NCBI RefSeq assembly: GCF_010730575.1
Contig: NZ_AP022614.1
Location: 5,084,001 to 5,148,000, forward strand
Origin: Mycobacterium parmense
GTDB lineage: Bacteria > Actinomycetota > Actinomycetes > Mycobacteriales > Mycobacteriaceae
Direction of reading: 5' to 3'
DNA: 64,000 nt
Below, in pieces: positions 53,803-62,582 of this stretch; the stretch's first letter is position 1, and each line of letters begins with the position of its first letter. The notes beneath the pieces are model-generated. The model was not told where the DNA came from, did not search any database, and saw nothing but the letters and a program-made list of their open reading frames with translations. A program made the position numbers and the translations under genes.

Positions 53803-55257
53803 GGTGTAAATGGGCCGGGCATAGGTTCTGCTTCGAGACCTACCAAGTCATCGAAGAAAGGACCTATGCCCGTGCCTGCACGAGTATCGCCGACTGATCG
53901 TGTTCGCGCCAAGATCGACGAGCTGTTCGCATCCGATCGTGAGCTGCCCGAGATTCTGGAGGAGGTGGCCCGGCTCGGCGCACAGTTGCTGATGCAGGCC
54001 GCGCTGGAGGCCGAGGTGACCGAGTTCCTCGGCCGTGACCGCTACCAACGCGCCGCGGCCGCGCCGGATGCGCAGCCCCGGGGCGCGCAATGGTTATCGG
54101 CCAGCGACGGTCAAGACCACCGTCGGCCCAGTCACCCTGGAGCGGCCCAAGCTGCGCGGCACGACCGCCGCGTTCGTCTCACGCCTGTTCGGCAAGCACG
54201 TCACCAAAACCAATGCGCTGGAATCGCTGGTGATCGCCTCGTTCGTGCGCGGACTGTCGGTGCGTGATGTCGAGGCCACCCTTGCCGATGCGCTCGGTGA
54301 TCAGGCCGCGATCTCGAAATCGACTGTCTCGCAGGTATGCCAAGCGATAAAAACCGAGTACAACACCTGGGCGCGGCGCCCCTGGGCGATGTCGTGCTCG
54401 ATTAGCTGTTCCTGGATGCCTCCTTCTTCCGGATGCATCCCGGCTCGCCGGCCGAGCCGATCCTGGCCGCGTGGGGCGTCACCACCGCCGGCAAGCCCGT
54501 CTTTGTTGGCCTGGCCCCCGGCGTGGTGGAGTCGACCGAGGCCTGGGCCGATTTCCTGACCGATCTCACCGACCGTGGGCTAGCGTGCCCGCTGCTGGTC
54601 ATCTCCGACGGTGCCCGCGGCCTGATCGCCGCGATCGAGCAGGTCTTCCCGACCGCGCTGCGGCAACGCTGCCTGATCCAGCGGTTACGCAACGTGCTGG
54701 CCAAGATCCCGGCCGGGATGCAGGCCGAGATCCGCGACGGCTACTGGGCCTGCTTCGACACTGAGGACCTCAAAACCGAGCCCGGTCCGCGGCTGGTCGA
54801 ACTGGTCGACGCCCGGCTGACCGCGTTCGCTACCCGCTACACGACCACCTACCCGGCAGCGATGAAGATCATGCTGACCGAGCGCGAGGGCCTGACCGCC
54901 TATCTGCGGTTCCCGCCCGAACATCATCACCGCATCCGCCACTCGAACTTCATCGAACGCACCTTCGGAGAAACCCGCCGCCGCGCAAAGGTTATCGGCC
55001 GCTTCCCTGGCGAGACCAGTTGTAACAGCATCGCCTGGGCCGTGCTCGACCGCGCATCCCGCGGCTGGCGCGGACTCACCATGACCCCCGCCGGGCTGCG
55101 CCAGCTCCAAGACCTGCGCCGCAGCCTGCTGCAACCACCCCGGCAACTGTGGCCCCAGCACACCCCGGACTTCGCTAGCAGCACCACCGAAACCGTCAGC
55201 GCCACCGCGTAGCATCACTCACCGAAGCCAGAACCTCCGCAGGCCGATTTACACCGG
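53803..55257 (+). mobile_element. IS256-family element with degenerate transposase
   Basis: Both ends share CCGGTGTAAAT followed by GGCC and GGTTCT: left CCGGTGTAAATGGGCCGGGC, right (inward) CCGGTGTAAATCGGCCTGCG. The 1455-bp element is complete in length and carries one transposase gene with frame breaks. It is a different IS256-type element from the three related copies elsewhere in the window. Confidence 0.85.
53866..55212 (+). pseudogene. IS256-family transposase with two frameshifts
   Basis: The N-terminal frame begins MPVPARVSPTDRVRAKIDEL and includes LLMQAALEAEVTEFLGRDRY. After a break near 54080 the second frame gives GARNGYRPATVKTTVGPVTL and VRGLSVRDVEATLADALGD. After a second break near 54390 the third gives LLVISDGARGLIAAIEQVFP, RCLIQRLRNVLAKIPAGMQA and SNFIERTFGETRRRAKVIGR. 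All parts of a Mutator-type transposase are present but split over three frames. Confidence 0.88.
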
Positions 55258-55280
55258 ATTCCGGACGCCACCCAAACGAA

Positions 55281-55370
55281 CTAGTGCCCTGAGTCATTAA
55301 TTTTGGTGCAGTAGTTGCCGACGATGCTGATCAAGATTTGGTCGACGGTCTTGGTCCAGACGTATGGGGG
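55281..55370 (-). pseudogene. IS630-type transposase C-terminal remnant
   Basis: On the minus strand about 28 residues read PYVWTKTVDQILISIVGNYC then TKINDSGH and stop, matching the usual C-terminal end of IS630-type transposases (VWTKTADQIL...RTSDSGH). Nothing else of the element remains. Confidence 0.6.
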
Positions 55371-55374
55371 CCCT

Positions 55375-55560
55375 CGTTCCGGGTTTCGACTACTGCGGTG
55401 ATCGCCGCCCACTGCGAGGGGTACTGCGGATGCACCTCAGCGACCATGCGCACTGCACGCTCACGAAGCTCGTCGGGATACTTGCTCGGGCGTGCCATAA
55501 CTCGAATCCTCCCAAGATCGGGAGTCTCCGGAAACGCCGGGACGGCTCAGTGTGTGGGAG
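55375..55560 (-). pseudogene. IS3-type orfA 5' remnant
   Basis: On the minus strand an element end (CACTGAGCCGTCCCGGCGTT, then TCCGGAGACTCC) is followed by an orfA start at ATG 55498: MARPSKYPDELRERAVRMVA, EVHPQYPSQWAAITAV. The coding sequence is cut after about 40 residues, where the IS630-type remnant begins. Confidence 0.7.
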
Positions 55561-55564
55561 CTGT

Positions 55565-56014
55565 TCAGCAGGTGCGTAGACATTGCCGACGCAGTGCTCG
55601 TTCAGTGTGTCGGATACCTGAACCAAGCAACGGCTCGATAGCGCGCTGGAGGACTTTGCCCGCGAGCCCACCGGGGAACTTGTAGTCGGCAGTTATGTCA
55701 ACGCGGGTCACTGCTGATCCCATCGGCGTCGTGGCAACGGCTGCCAAGGCAACTATGCCGTTGTTGGTCACCAAGGCCTCTGTGATGCGCCGGCACGGCT
55801 CCCACTCGGTGATGCGACTCGTTCCGGTCATCGCGATTGGGCCGATCTTGCCGGTTCCTCGAAATTCGGCGCCGACCCCGTCTGATAGTTCGCCGATTGG
55901 CGTAATGGTGCGCAACCCAAAGACCCACTCCGGCATCCGGCGGTAGTCGACAGCGTAGTCGAAAACCGCCTCAGCCGGCAATTCTAGAGTGCCAGACGCG
56001 AACACCATCGTCAT
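55565..56014 (-). CDS. SRPBCC-fold (polyketide cyclase-like) protein
   Basis: The 149-residue product begins MTMVFASGTLELPAEAVFDY and has the helix-grip pattern: YRRMPEWVFGLRTITPIGEL, VGAEFRGTGKIGPIAMTGTS, RVDITADYKFPGGLAGKVLQ and a long C-terminal helix. Members bind hydrophobic ligands in a central cavity. It is divergent from a TetR gene 309 bases away. It ends close to an IS3-type remnant, but the C-terminal helix appears complete. Confidence 0.82.
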   Translation of the reverse strand: MTMVFASGTLELPAEAVFDYAVDYRRMPEWVFGLRTITPIGELSDGVGAEFRGTGKIGPIAMTGTSRITEWEPCRRITEALVTNNGIVALAAVATTPMGSAVTRVDITADYKFPGGLAGKVLQRAIEPLLGSGIRHTERALRRQCLRTC

Positions 56015-56323
56015 GCGCCACCAGCCCAGGCCAAAGACTCCGCCGTGGCATCGCCTACAGAATGATCCCTGCAGTCAGTGCGCATGGGTTGATGGTGGCA
56101 TCACCGTCACAACCCGTCAATAGAATTGGATTTCGAATCTCCCTCGTGGTGGGTCGGCCGGCCGCTACGATGAATCGCGTTCATGATGGTGAAGACGGAT
56201 CGTCACGCGCGGCGCGACGTTCAGGCGCTTCCAGGCGGGCACCGAGAGGCTCAACGCGTGAGGAGTTGCCTGACGCACCGTTGGCTTGTGCAGTAGCTTT
56301 AGCTTTTAGATTAGAATTTCGGG
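56015..56323. other. Divergent intergenic region (SRPBCC protein / TetR)
   Basis: No gene is supported in these 309 bases. Just before the TetR start there is an AT-rich patch with a repeated TAGCTTT (56294-56306) that may be part of the promoter or operator. Confidence 0.35.
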
Positions 56324-57031
56324 GTGTCGATGAACCTGGGTGCCGTGGGGCGGCTGCTACCGGAGTTGACCGGAGATGCCCGAGCCGATCGTTGGCGCGA
56401 GCATCGAGCTGCTGTGCGGGCGGAGCTGATAGAAGCGACGCTTCGCGCGATCGACGAGTATGGGCCTGACCTGTCCATCGACGATGTCGTAAAGACCGCG
56501 GGGATCCCCAGGCCCAAGCTGTATCGATTCTTCGCGGATAAGGACGCCTTATTCGCCGCGGTCGGCCAGCGGGTGCAGGAGATGATCATCGAGCAAGTCG
56601 TGCCGCAGTTTGATGCCGCCACCACGGCGCTGGAGCTGGTCAGCTCCGCGGTGGCCGCTTACGTCGGGCTCGTGGATAAGCGGCCTAATCTTTTTCGTTT
56701 CCTGGTGAATTCCCACTTCAGGGACGGGCGTTCGCCCGCGGATTTGATCGAGGGCGGCAGGCCGCTCTCGGACGCCACGGTGGATGTTTGGTCAGCCGCT
56801 ATCGAGGCGCGTGGTGGCGAGGGCGCCAACTTTGAATATGTTGTGGATGCTGCTCTGGGAGCGGTGGGACTTGGTGTGCTGCGCTGGCTGAATTCCCCGA
56901 CCGTCAGCAAGGATGCCCTTGTCGAAGAGTTGACCGCTTTTTTGTGGGGCGCCTTTTCGGCAATTGCGGAAGTGCGTGGGGTGCACCTCACTCCTGACAC
57001 GAAGCTAGAGTCATCGGCCGAGGCAAATTAA
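56324..57031 (+). CDS. TetR-family transcriptional regulator
   Basis: The product is 235 residues from the GTG at 56324 (ATG at 56330 is the alternative). The DNA-binding domain reads RAELIEATLRAIDEYGPDLS then IDDVVKTAGIPRPKLYRFFA and DKDALFAAVGQRV. The C-terminal domain includes VAAYVGLVDKRPNLFRFLVN and ALVEELTAFLWGAFSAIAEV. It is divergent from the SRPBCC gene and may control it. The mce-type genes 5 kb downstream are separated by mobile elements, so a link to them is speculative. Confidence 0.88.
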   Translation: MSMNLGAVGRLLPELTGDARADRWREHRAAVRAELIEATLRAIDEYGPDLSIDDVVKTAGIPRPKLYRFFADKDALFAAVGQRVQEMIIEQVVPQFDAATTALELVSSAVAAYVGLVDKRPNLFRFLVNSHFRDGRSPADLIEGGRPLSDATVDVWSAAIEARGGEGANFEYVVDAALGAVGLGVLRWLNSPTVSKDALVEELTAFLWGAFSAIAEVRGVHLTPDTKLESSAEAN

Positions 57032-57144
57032 GCGGTCGCTTTCCCAGTTCGGGCGGCTGGCGGCGCCGACATGCTGAACCTGCCCTGAACCGTAGAGGCA
57101 TACACTACGAGGAGTGGATGTGCCGGAGACACGGATCGGGAGTG

Positions 57145-57895
57145 GAGATATCGTCAAGACCTGTGGATCGGTGAGTTTCAGGCGACCTGCGATCCGACGG
57201 TTTGAGGCTCAGCTGCCGACGGTTCGGGTGTGATGTCGATAGGCCGTTCGAGCGGCTTGCCCTTGTGGAAGACGGCGCTGGCACGGACGAGGGCGACCAA
57301 GTGTGGTGCGTTGACCGCGCGCCAGCGGGCCTGGGCGGCCTCGATTAGCTTGTAGGCCATCGCCAGCCAGGCCGCGCGGGAGCCCGGCCCTTTGGTGACT
57401 TTGGTCCTCAAACGTACTGTCGCAAAGGTACTTTCGATCGGATTTGTGGTGCGAAGGTGGATCCAATGCTCGGCGGGATACCGGTAGAACTCCAAAAACA
57501 CCTCGGCGTCGTCGACGATCTTGGGCGACCGCTTTGGGGTATTTGGCGCCGTAGTCGATCTCGAACGCTTTGATCGCGAGCTGGGCTTTGTCGATATCCT
57601 CGGCGTTGTAGATCTCCTTCATCGCCGCGACTGCACCCTGGGTGCACCGATTTCGGCAGTGCGGCAAGAATATTGGCCTGCTTATGCCACCAGCAGCGCT
57701 ACTCTCGAATATCCGGGAACACCTCCCGCACGCCTTGCAGAAGCCCAGGGCGCCGTCGCCGACCGCGAGCACCGCTGCGGTCATGGCGCGGCGGCGGCAA
57801 TCGCGCAGCAAATCAGCCCAGAACTCAGTCGATCCCCGGAAGCCGTCAGCCAGCCCGACGAGCTCCATGCGGCCATCAGCACGGACCCTCGGCAC
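57145..57895 (-). mobile_element. IS256-type element (copy 3, truncated)
   Basis: It carries the same end as copy 2 (GAGATATCGTCAAGACCTGT) and the C-terminal half of the transposase with the same frame breaks, up to RVRADGRMELVGLADGF. Upstream, at 57890-57915, a short segment corresponding to LGTGAALS of the transposase is present in inverted orientation, followed by sequence also found at 43250. The copy has therefore undergone deletion and inversion at its 5' side. Confidence 0.82.
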
Positions 57896-58048
57896 GGGCG
57901 CGGGGCTCTCGGTTCCCAACCAGCGCGCCAACGCGATGACCGATGCCCACGTTTCCATGACAACTGTTTTGGACCGTGAAAGAGTTGGCATGCGCGTTCA
58001 ACCGCCCCGGCATGTCTGGAGACTCCATTTCTTGGAAAGGATGGAGTC

Positions 58049-58372
58049 ATGTCAGGTGGTTTGTCGAGGAGGTACCAGCCAGAGCTGCGGGAGCGGGCGG
58101 TGCGGATGGACGCGGAGATCAGCGATCAGCACGATTCGGAGTGGGCAGCGACCAGTGAGATCGCCGGGCTACTTGGTGTTGGCACGGCCGAGGCGGTGCG
58201 CAAGTGGGTGCGCCAGGCTCAGATCGATGCGGCGCACGCGGGGATCACGACCGAAGAGTCCTCCGAGCTAAAACGACTGCGGCGAGAGAACGCCGAATTC
58301 GGAAGGACCAATGCGATTTTCAAGACGGCGTCGGCTTTCTCCGCGGCCGAGCTCGACCTGCCAACACACTAA
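58049..58372 (+). CDS. IS3-family OrfA
   Basis: The 107-residue protein begins MSGGLSRRYQPELRERAVRM and includes the helix-turn-helix segment IAGLLGVGTAEAVRKWVRQA and the helical tail SSELKRLRRENAEFGRTNAI. AAAGGATGGAG precedes the start. The orfB part of the element is damaged, so OrfA probably has no active partner here. Confidence 0.88.
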   Translation: MSGGLSRRYQPELRERAVRMDAEISDQHDSEWAATSEIAGLLGVGTAEAVRKWVRQAQIDAAHAGITTEESSELKRLRRENAEFGRTNAIFKTASAFSAAELDLPTH

Positions 58373-58930
58373 TCACCCAGTTCATCGCCGATCATCACGG
58401 TCACCGCGATGGCCCTGATGGTTTGCGGTGGGGTGTCGAGTCGATCTGCACACAGCTGACCGAGCTGGGTATGCCGATCGCCCCATCGACCTATTACGAC
58501 CACATCAACCGCGAGCCCAGCCGCCGCGAACGCCGTGACGACGAACTCAAAGAACAGATCAGCCGGCTCTACGCCGCCAACTACGGCGTGTACGGTGCCC
58601 ACAAGGTGTGGCTGGCGCTCAACCGCGAGGGCACTCCAGTGGCCAGATGCACCGTCGAGCAGGGTTTGCCTACGTCGCTTTCGCCACCGACGCCTACGCG
58701 CGGCGGGATGCTGGGCTGGCGGGTCGCTTCCACGATGGCCACCTCGATGGTCCTCGATGCGATCGAGCAAGCCATCTAGAACCGTCAACAAGAAGGTGTA
58801 CTGATCTCAAAGACGTTGTCCACCAGACGGATCGGGGATCGCAGTCAATACACCTCGATCAGGTTCAGCGAACGGCACGCAGAAGCGGGCATCCAGTCCT
58901 CGGTCCGAGCGGTCGGCAGCTCCTATGACT
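58357..58930 (+). pseudogene. IS3-family OrfB, 5' part, degenerate
   Basis: The frame following orfA encodes FIADHHGHRDGPDGLRWGVE, MPIAPSTYYDHINREPSRRE and ANYGVYGAHKVWLALNREGT. It then has a deletion near 58665 that removes the first catalytic Asp region, continues GGMLGWRVASTMATSMVLDA to a stop at 58779, and, in another frame, QTDRGSQSIHLDQV and ending SSYD at the IS110 insertion point. The last segment of orfB is at 60238-60403. Confidence 0.8.
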
Positions 58931-59143
58931 GTGAGAATGTTGGCGGCTGTCTGGTCGCCTGACTCGTGTTATGACTGACCCAGCGGTATGGGTGTCCTGG
59001 CTGTTGATCTGTCGTCCAACGGGCGGTCGTTCCACCTCGTGCTGACCGAGCGGGCAGTGACCTCATAGAAGCCTGACCACACCAGGTCCCATCGCAGTCC
59101 CGTCACCCGACCGGCCAGCCTCAACAACCCGCTGAAGGTCGCA
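58931..59143 (+). ncRNA. Candidate bridge RNA region of the IS110-type element
   Basis: This 213-base non-coding stretch lies between the apparent left end of the IS110-type element and its transposase start, where IS110-group bridge RNAs are encoded. The 8-mer TATGACTG occurs at the insertion junction (58924-58931) and again inside this region (58970-58977), as expected if a guide segment matches the target/donor core. No structure was computed. Confidence 0.4.
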
Positions 59144-60403
59144 ATGACAAGCATGGCAACCACACCTCGCCGCGGTCGAGTCGTGATCGGTGTTGATACC
59201 CACAAGTTCGTTCATGTCGCCGCCGCGTTCGACGACTTCGGCGCGGTGCTTGACACCGGAACGTTCCAAGCCGACCGCGCCGGCTATGCCGAGCTGATCG
59301 AATGGGCTAGCCACCCGGGCCACATCCTGACCTTCGCCATCGAAGGCACCGGCTCCTACGGAGCCGGCCTGACCGCAGCCGTGCGTCGCAGCGACATCGG
59401 TGTCGTGGAGGTAATGCGCACCGACCGGCGCGACCGGCGGCTGCGCGGCAAGTCCGACTTCCTGGACGCCGAAAACGCCGCCCGTGCCGTGCTTGGTAGC
59501 CATGCCACCGCCACCCCGAAGACCGCCGATGACACCGTGGATATGATCCGACAGATCAAAATCGCCAAAAATATTGCGGTCAAAGCCCGTTCGGCAGCGA
59601 TGATCTCGCTGAAGACGGTCATCGTTAACGCCCCAGACGAGCTGCGTGAACAACTGCAGCCCTTGTCCAAGATGGCCCTAATCCGCCGCTACGCCGGCCT
59701 GAGGCCAGCTGGCATCAGCACGGTCGAAGCCGCAACCAAGCACACCCTGCGCTCGATCGCCCGCCGCTGGCAGCATCTCAACGAGGAGATCACTGAACAC
59801 GAGAAACTACTCGCCCAATTGGTCACCGAGATCGCGCCAGAGTTGACCGCAGCATTCGGCATCGGCGCCGACACCGCCGCCGAGATGCTCATCGTCGCCG
59901 GCGACAACCCCGACCGGATCCGTATTGAAGCCGCGTGGACCAAGCTGTGCGGCGTGTGCCCGATCCCAGCCTCCACCGGCAAAACCGTTCGCCACCTGCT
60001 CAACTGGGATGGCCACCGCCAGGCTAATGCGGCGATCTACCGCACCGTCATCGTGGGCATGCAACACCATCAACCCACCCAGGCGTACCTCGCAAGACGC
60101 ACCGCCGAAGGCAAGTCCAAGGCCGAAATCATCCGGTGCTTAAAACGCTTCCTTGCCCGTGAGATATGGGCCTCGTGCATCCACTGCGCACCACTCCACA
60201 AGCCGAAAAACCAGCCGCTTGACGGATATAGGAGCATCAATGCACTAGCCGAGACGGTCAACGGCCTGTACAAGACCGAGCTGATCAAGCCCGGCAAGCC
60301 CTGGCGCTCCATCAAGGACGTCGAGCTGGCCACCGCACGGCGGATCGACTGGTTCAACCACCGTCGCCTCTACGAATACTGCGGCGATATCCCCACCAGT
60401 TGA
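59144..60403 (+). CDS. IS110-family transposase fused to the OrfB tail of IS3
   Basis: The 419-residue frame starts at ATG 59144 (GAAGG upstream). Residues 1 to about 360 are an IS110 transposase: VVIGVDTHKFVHVAAAFDDF, LTFAIEGTGSYGAGLTAAVR, RRLRGKSDFLDAENAARAVL, and the C-terminal domain with FGIGADTAAEMLIVAGDNPD and WTKLCGVCPIPASTGKTVRH. The frame has no stop at the element end; it runs on in frame into the last 55 codons of IS3 orfB (NALAETVNGLYKTELIKPGK to YEYCGDIPTS). The DEDD residues and the serine region appear intact. Whether the added tail affects activity is unknown. Confidence 0.85.
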   Translation: MTSMATTPRRGRVVIGVDTHKFVHVAAAFDDFGAVLDTGTFQADRAGYAELIEWASHPGHILTFAIEGTGSYGAGLTAAVRRSDIGVVEVMRTDRRDRRLRGKSDFLDAENAARAVLGSHATATPKTADDTVDMIRQIKIAKNIAVKARSAAMISLKTVIVNAPDELREQLQPLSKMALIRRYAGLRPAGISTVEAATKHTLRSIARRWQHLNEEITEHEKLLAQLVTEIAPELTAAFGIGADTAAEMLIVAGDNPDRIRIEAAWTKLCGVCPIPASTGKTVRHLLNWDGHRQANAAIYRTVIVGMQHHQPTQAYLARRTAEGKSKAEIIRCLKRFLAREIWASCIHCAPLHKPKNQPLDGYRSINALAETVNGLYKTELIKPGKPWRSIKDVELATARRIDWFNHRRLYEYCGDIPTS

Positions 60404-60495
60404 ACTCGAAGCCGCCTATTGCACTCCACGCCAGAGACCAGCCGCTGGCTGAAATCTCACATCAGAAAGTCTCCGGACTCACCGGGGCGATTCAG

Positions 60496-60825
60496 GTGGC
60501 GGACAGATCCCTGCCGCCGAACGCGGCGACTTCGTCTTGCCACTGGGCGGTCAGCCGGGTAATCGTGGCTGCCGACAACCCGGCCCCCGACCCAGGAACT
60601 GCTCCAGGGCTCCGGCCTGAAATCCCCGCTGGACGCCCATGCAGGTACAGCAACGGCAACACCTCGGCCATCTGCGGCGACTTACGCGCTTACGCCGGCA
60701 CGATCGTCGACGAGAACCGCTGCCGCTCAACGGTATCGGGATCAATACGTTTGTCATTGACCCGCGGGGCCTGCACCTTGACCGCCCCCCCGCGGTCAGC
60801 ACGTCGCGGGGCTAGCGTTGCGCAC
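60496..60825 (-). pseudogene. Degraded IS256-type transposase fragment
   Basis: On the minus strand this resembles the segment of copy 2 around 42750-43020 (for example the stretch behind VNDKRIDAD and the LPLLCLHGLSSGDFG motif), but it is more diverged and has frame changes. It represents a related element, not a fourth copy of the same one. Confidence 0.65.
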
Positions 60826-60860
60826 CCTGTCGCTTCGCAGTACTGTAACGCCCGACACCC

Positions 60861-60875
60861 TGTACTGTCAGTATC
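60861..60875. promoter_or_regulatory. GATACTATC-type motif, variant before the chimeric gene
   Basis: TGTACTGTCAGTATC contains the inverted repeat TACTG-T-CAGTA and is followed by CCGAAACTAGAAGTTCG, which aligns with the region after the motif at 47912. It was carried along with the duplicated 5' part of the hydrolase gene. Confidence 0.45.
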
Positions 60876-60946
60876 CGAAACTAGAAGTTCGGGGAAAAGG
60901 TAACCTTCGTGGTCGACGGGGGCACAGGCTAGATATATAGGGGGTC

Positions 60947-61789
60947 GTGACCACTATGAGTGCACCGAGTGGGGTCTCGGTATCCGAGGACTCGGCGGAT
61001 ATGTTTCTCGGTGGGGGGAGGGCAGCAACTATTATCGTGGATGACGACATCATCTTCAGCCACTTTCTGGCGAACTTGTCGGGGTCGTTCCCGCCGGGGG
61101 AGGAGTTGTTCATTCGGTCGGTGCGCCGGTTTGCCGATGAGGTCACCGATCCTGGGTTGAAGAAGCGGGTGGCCGGGTTTATCGGTCAGGAATCGGTGCA
61201 TGGCCAGCAGCATCGGGCGCTCAATGACAAGCTCGTTGACATGGGGTATCCGATTGCGTGGTGGGATTCCGAAAAGTTTGTTGATTGGGTGAAACGCATC
61301 GAGGAGGTGCTGCCGGCCCGGATTCCGCTGGCGGTGACAGCAGCCGCAGAACACTTCACCGTGGGTTCGCGACCTATGGATGACCCGGTGATCACGGCCA
61401 GAGTCATTCTCGTCGAAGACGTCCGGGATCAGACCTTTTCCAGCGTTGGGAGCTGGCGGCGTGTTTTCGCAGATGCCATTTCAATTCGGCAAAAGGCCGT
61501 GCTGAGAGGCCGTTCCAATGGTTTGAGTTCATCGTCCAAGTTGCGGTTTTTGATGCAGATGTCGACCCTGCCAACCATCGCAGCTTCTTCGTCCCTGGCG
61601 GCGCTAAGCATCTTCACGCTCAACGTGTTGTTGTGCAACGTCGGCACAACGGACATCTCTGGCGCGAGCGATGGGTTGAGCGCTACCACCCAGTATGGTC
61701 TGCTGGTCACGGTTTCGGCGGTCGCGCTGTACGTTGATCGGCTGCTGCAGCGCGACGCACGTGGTGCTGTTGTCGAGGGGCATCGGTGA
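60947..61789 (+). pseudogene. Chimera of metal-dependent hydrolase 5' part and YrbE-like fragment
   Basis: The open frame encodes 280 residues. Residues 20 to about 138 are nearly identical to the hydrolase at 47960 (IIFSHFLANLSGSFPPGEEL to VTAAAEHFT), stopping before its third metal motif. The rest is unrelated and contains LSIFTLNVLLCNVGTTDISG and LSATTQYGLLVTVSAVALYV, a degraded copy of the YrbEA membrane region encoded just downstream (IIFTLNILLAEFGAADVSGA). The stop overlaps the yrbEA start (GTGA). It is most likely a recombination product without function, though an intact frame remains. Confidence 0.8.
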
Positions 61790-62580
61790 CGGCATCCAAC
61801 GGTTTGTCGGTATACCTTCGTGAACAACTGCGGAAACCGCTAGGGCAGGTGGCCAGCTTCACTCAGATGTGTGTGCTAACCGGCAAGGCGCTTGCACGTC
61901 CGTTCCAATGGCGCGAATTCATCCTACAGGGTTGGTTTCTACTCGGTGTGTCGTTCCTGCCAACCGTTATGGTCGCAATTCCGCTCACCGTGCTAATCAT
62001 CTTTACGCTGAATATCTTATTGGCCGAATTTGGGGCCGCCGACGTCTCCGGCGCTGGGGCTGCGCTCGGCGCCGTCACTCAACTGGGCCCCCTTGTGACG
62101 GTGCTCGTGGTCGCTGGCGCAGGTTCTACTGCGATTTGTGCGGATTTGGGCGCTAGGACTATTCGCGAGGAGATCGATGCGATGGAGGTGTTGGGCATCG
62201 ACCCGATTCATCGACTGGTAGTTCCCAGGGTGGTTGCATCGACCATTGTAGCCCTGCTGCTCAATGGCGCGGTGATCAGTATCGGGCTGGTCGGCGGGTT
62301 CTTGTTCGGTGTGTATATCCAGAATGTTTCGGCCGGCGCATACGTTTCGACCCTAACCTTGATTACTGGATTGCCCGAGGTGCTGATCTCGATTGTGAAG
62401 GCCACCTTATTCGGGCTTATTGCCGGGCTGGTGGGTTGCTACCGCGGGTTGACAGCCGGCGGGGGAGCCAAAGGGGTGGGCACAGCAGTCAACGAAACGT
62501 TGGTTCTTGCGGTGGTCGCATTATTTGCGGTCAACGTGGTGCTGACTACCATTGGTGTGCGGTTCGGAACGGGGCGTTGA
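61786..62580 (+). CDS. yrbEA: YrbEA-type (MlaE) Mce permease
   Basis: The 264-residue membrane protein starts at a GTG overlapping the upstream stop. It has the MlaE-family core: VLIIFTLNILLAEFGAADVS, QLGPLVTVLVVAGAGSTAIC, the coupling motif DLGARTIREEIDAMEVLGID for the ATPase, and four to five hydrophobic helices ending VNVVLTTIGVRFGTGR. YrbEA and YrbEB form the membrane channel of Mce lipid importers. The operon's promoter has probably been changed by the insertion of the chimeric gene upstream. Confidence 0.94.
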   Translation: MTASNGLSVYLREQLRKPLGQVASFTQMCVLTGKALARPFQWREFILQGWFLLGVSFLPTVMVAIPLTVLIIFTLNILLAEFGAADVSGAGAALGAVTQLGPLVTVLVVAGAGSTAICADLGARTIREEIDAMEVLGIDPIHRLVVPRVVASTIVALLLNGAVISIGLVGGFLFGVYIQNVSAGAYVSTLTLITGLPEVLISIVKATLFGLIAGLVGCYRGLTAGGGAKGVGTAVNETLVLAVVALFAVNVVLTTIGVRFGTGR

Positions 62581-62582
62581 GA

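Larger units (their letters stand above)
57998..60494 (+). mobile_element. IS3-type element interrupted by an IS110-type element
   Basis: The left end is a degraded form of TGAATCGCCCCGG (57998) followed by CATGTCTGGAGACTCC; the right end, read inward from 60494, is TGAATCGCCCCGGTGAGTCC. Between them lie orfA, a degenerate orfB, and at 58931-60237 an inserted IS110-type element that splits orfB between the catalytic-region SSYD and NALAETVNG. Confidence 0.85.

Noticed and set aside
40000..61000. Prophage or integrative conjugative element
   Set aside because: Despite the many mobile genes, no integrase of phage type, capsid, terminase, relaxase or type IV secretion gene was seen; the zone is explained by insertion sequences and an intron.
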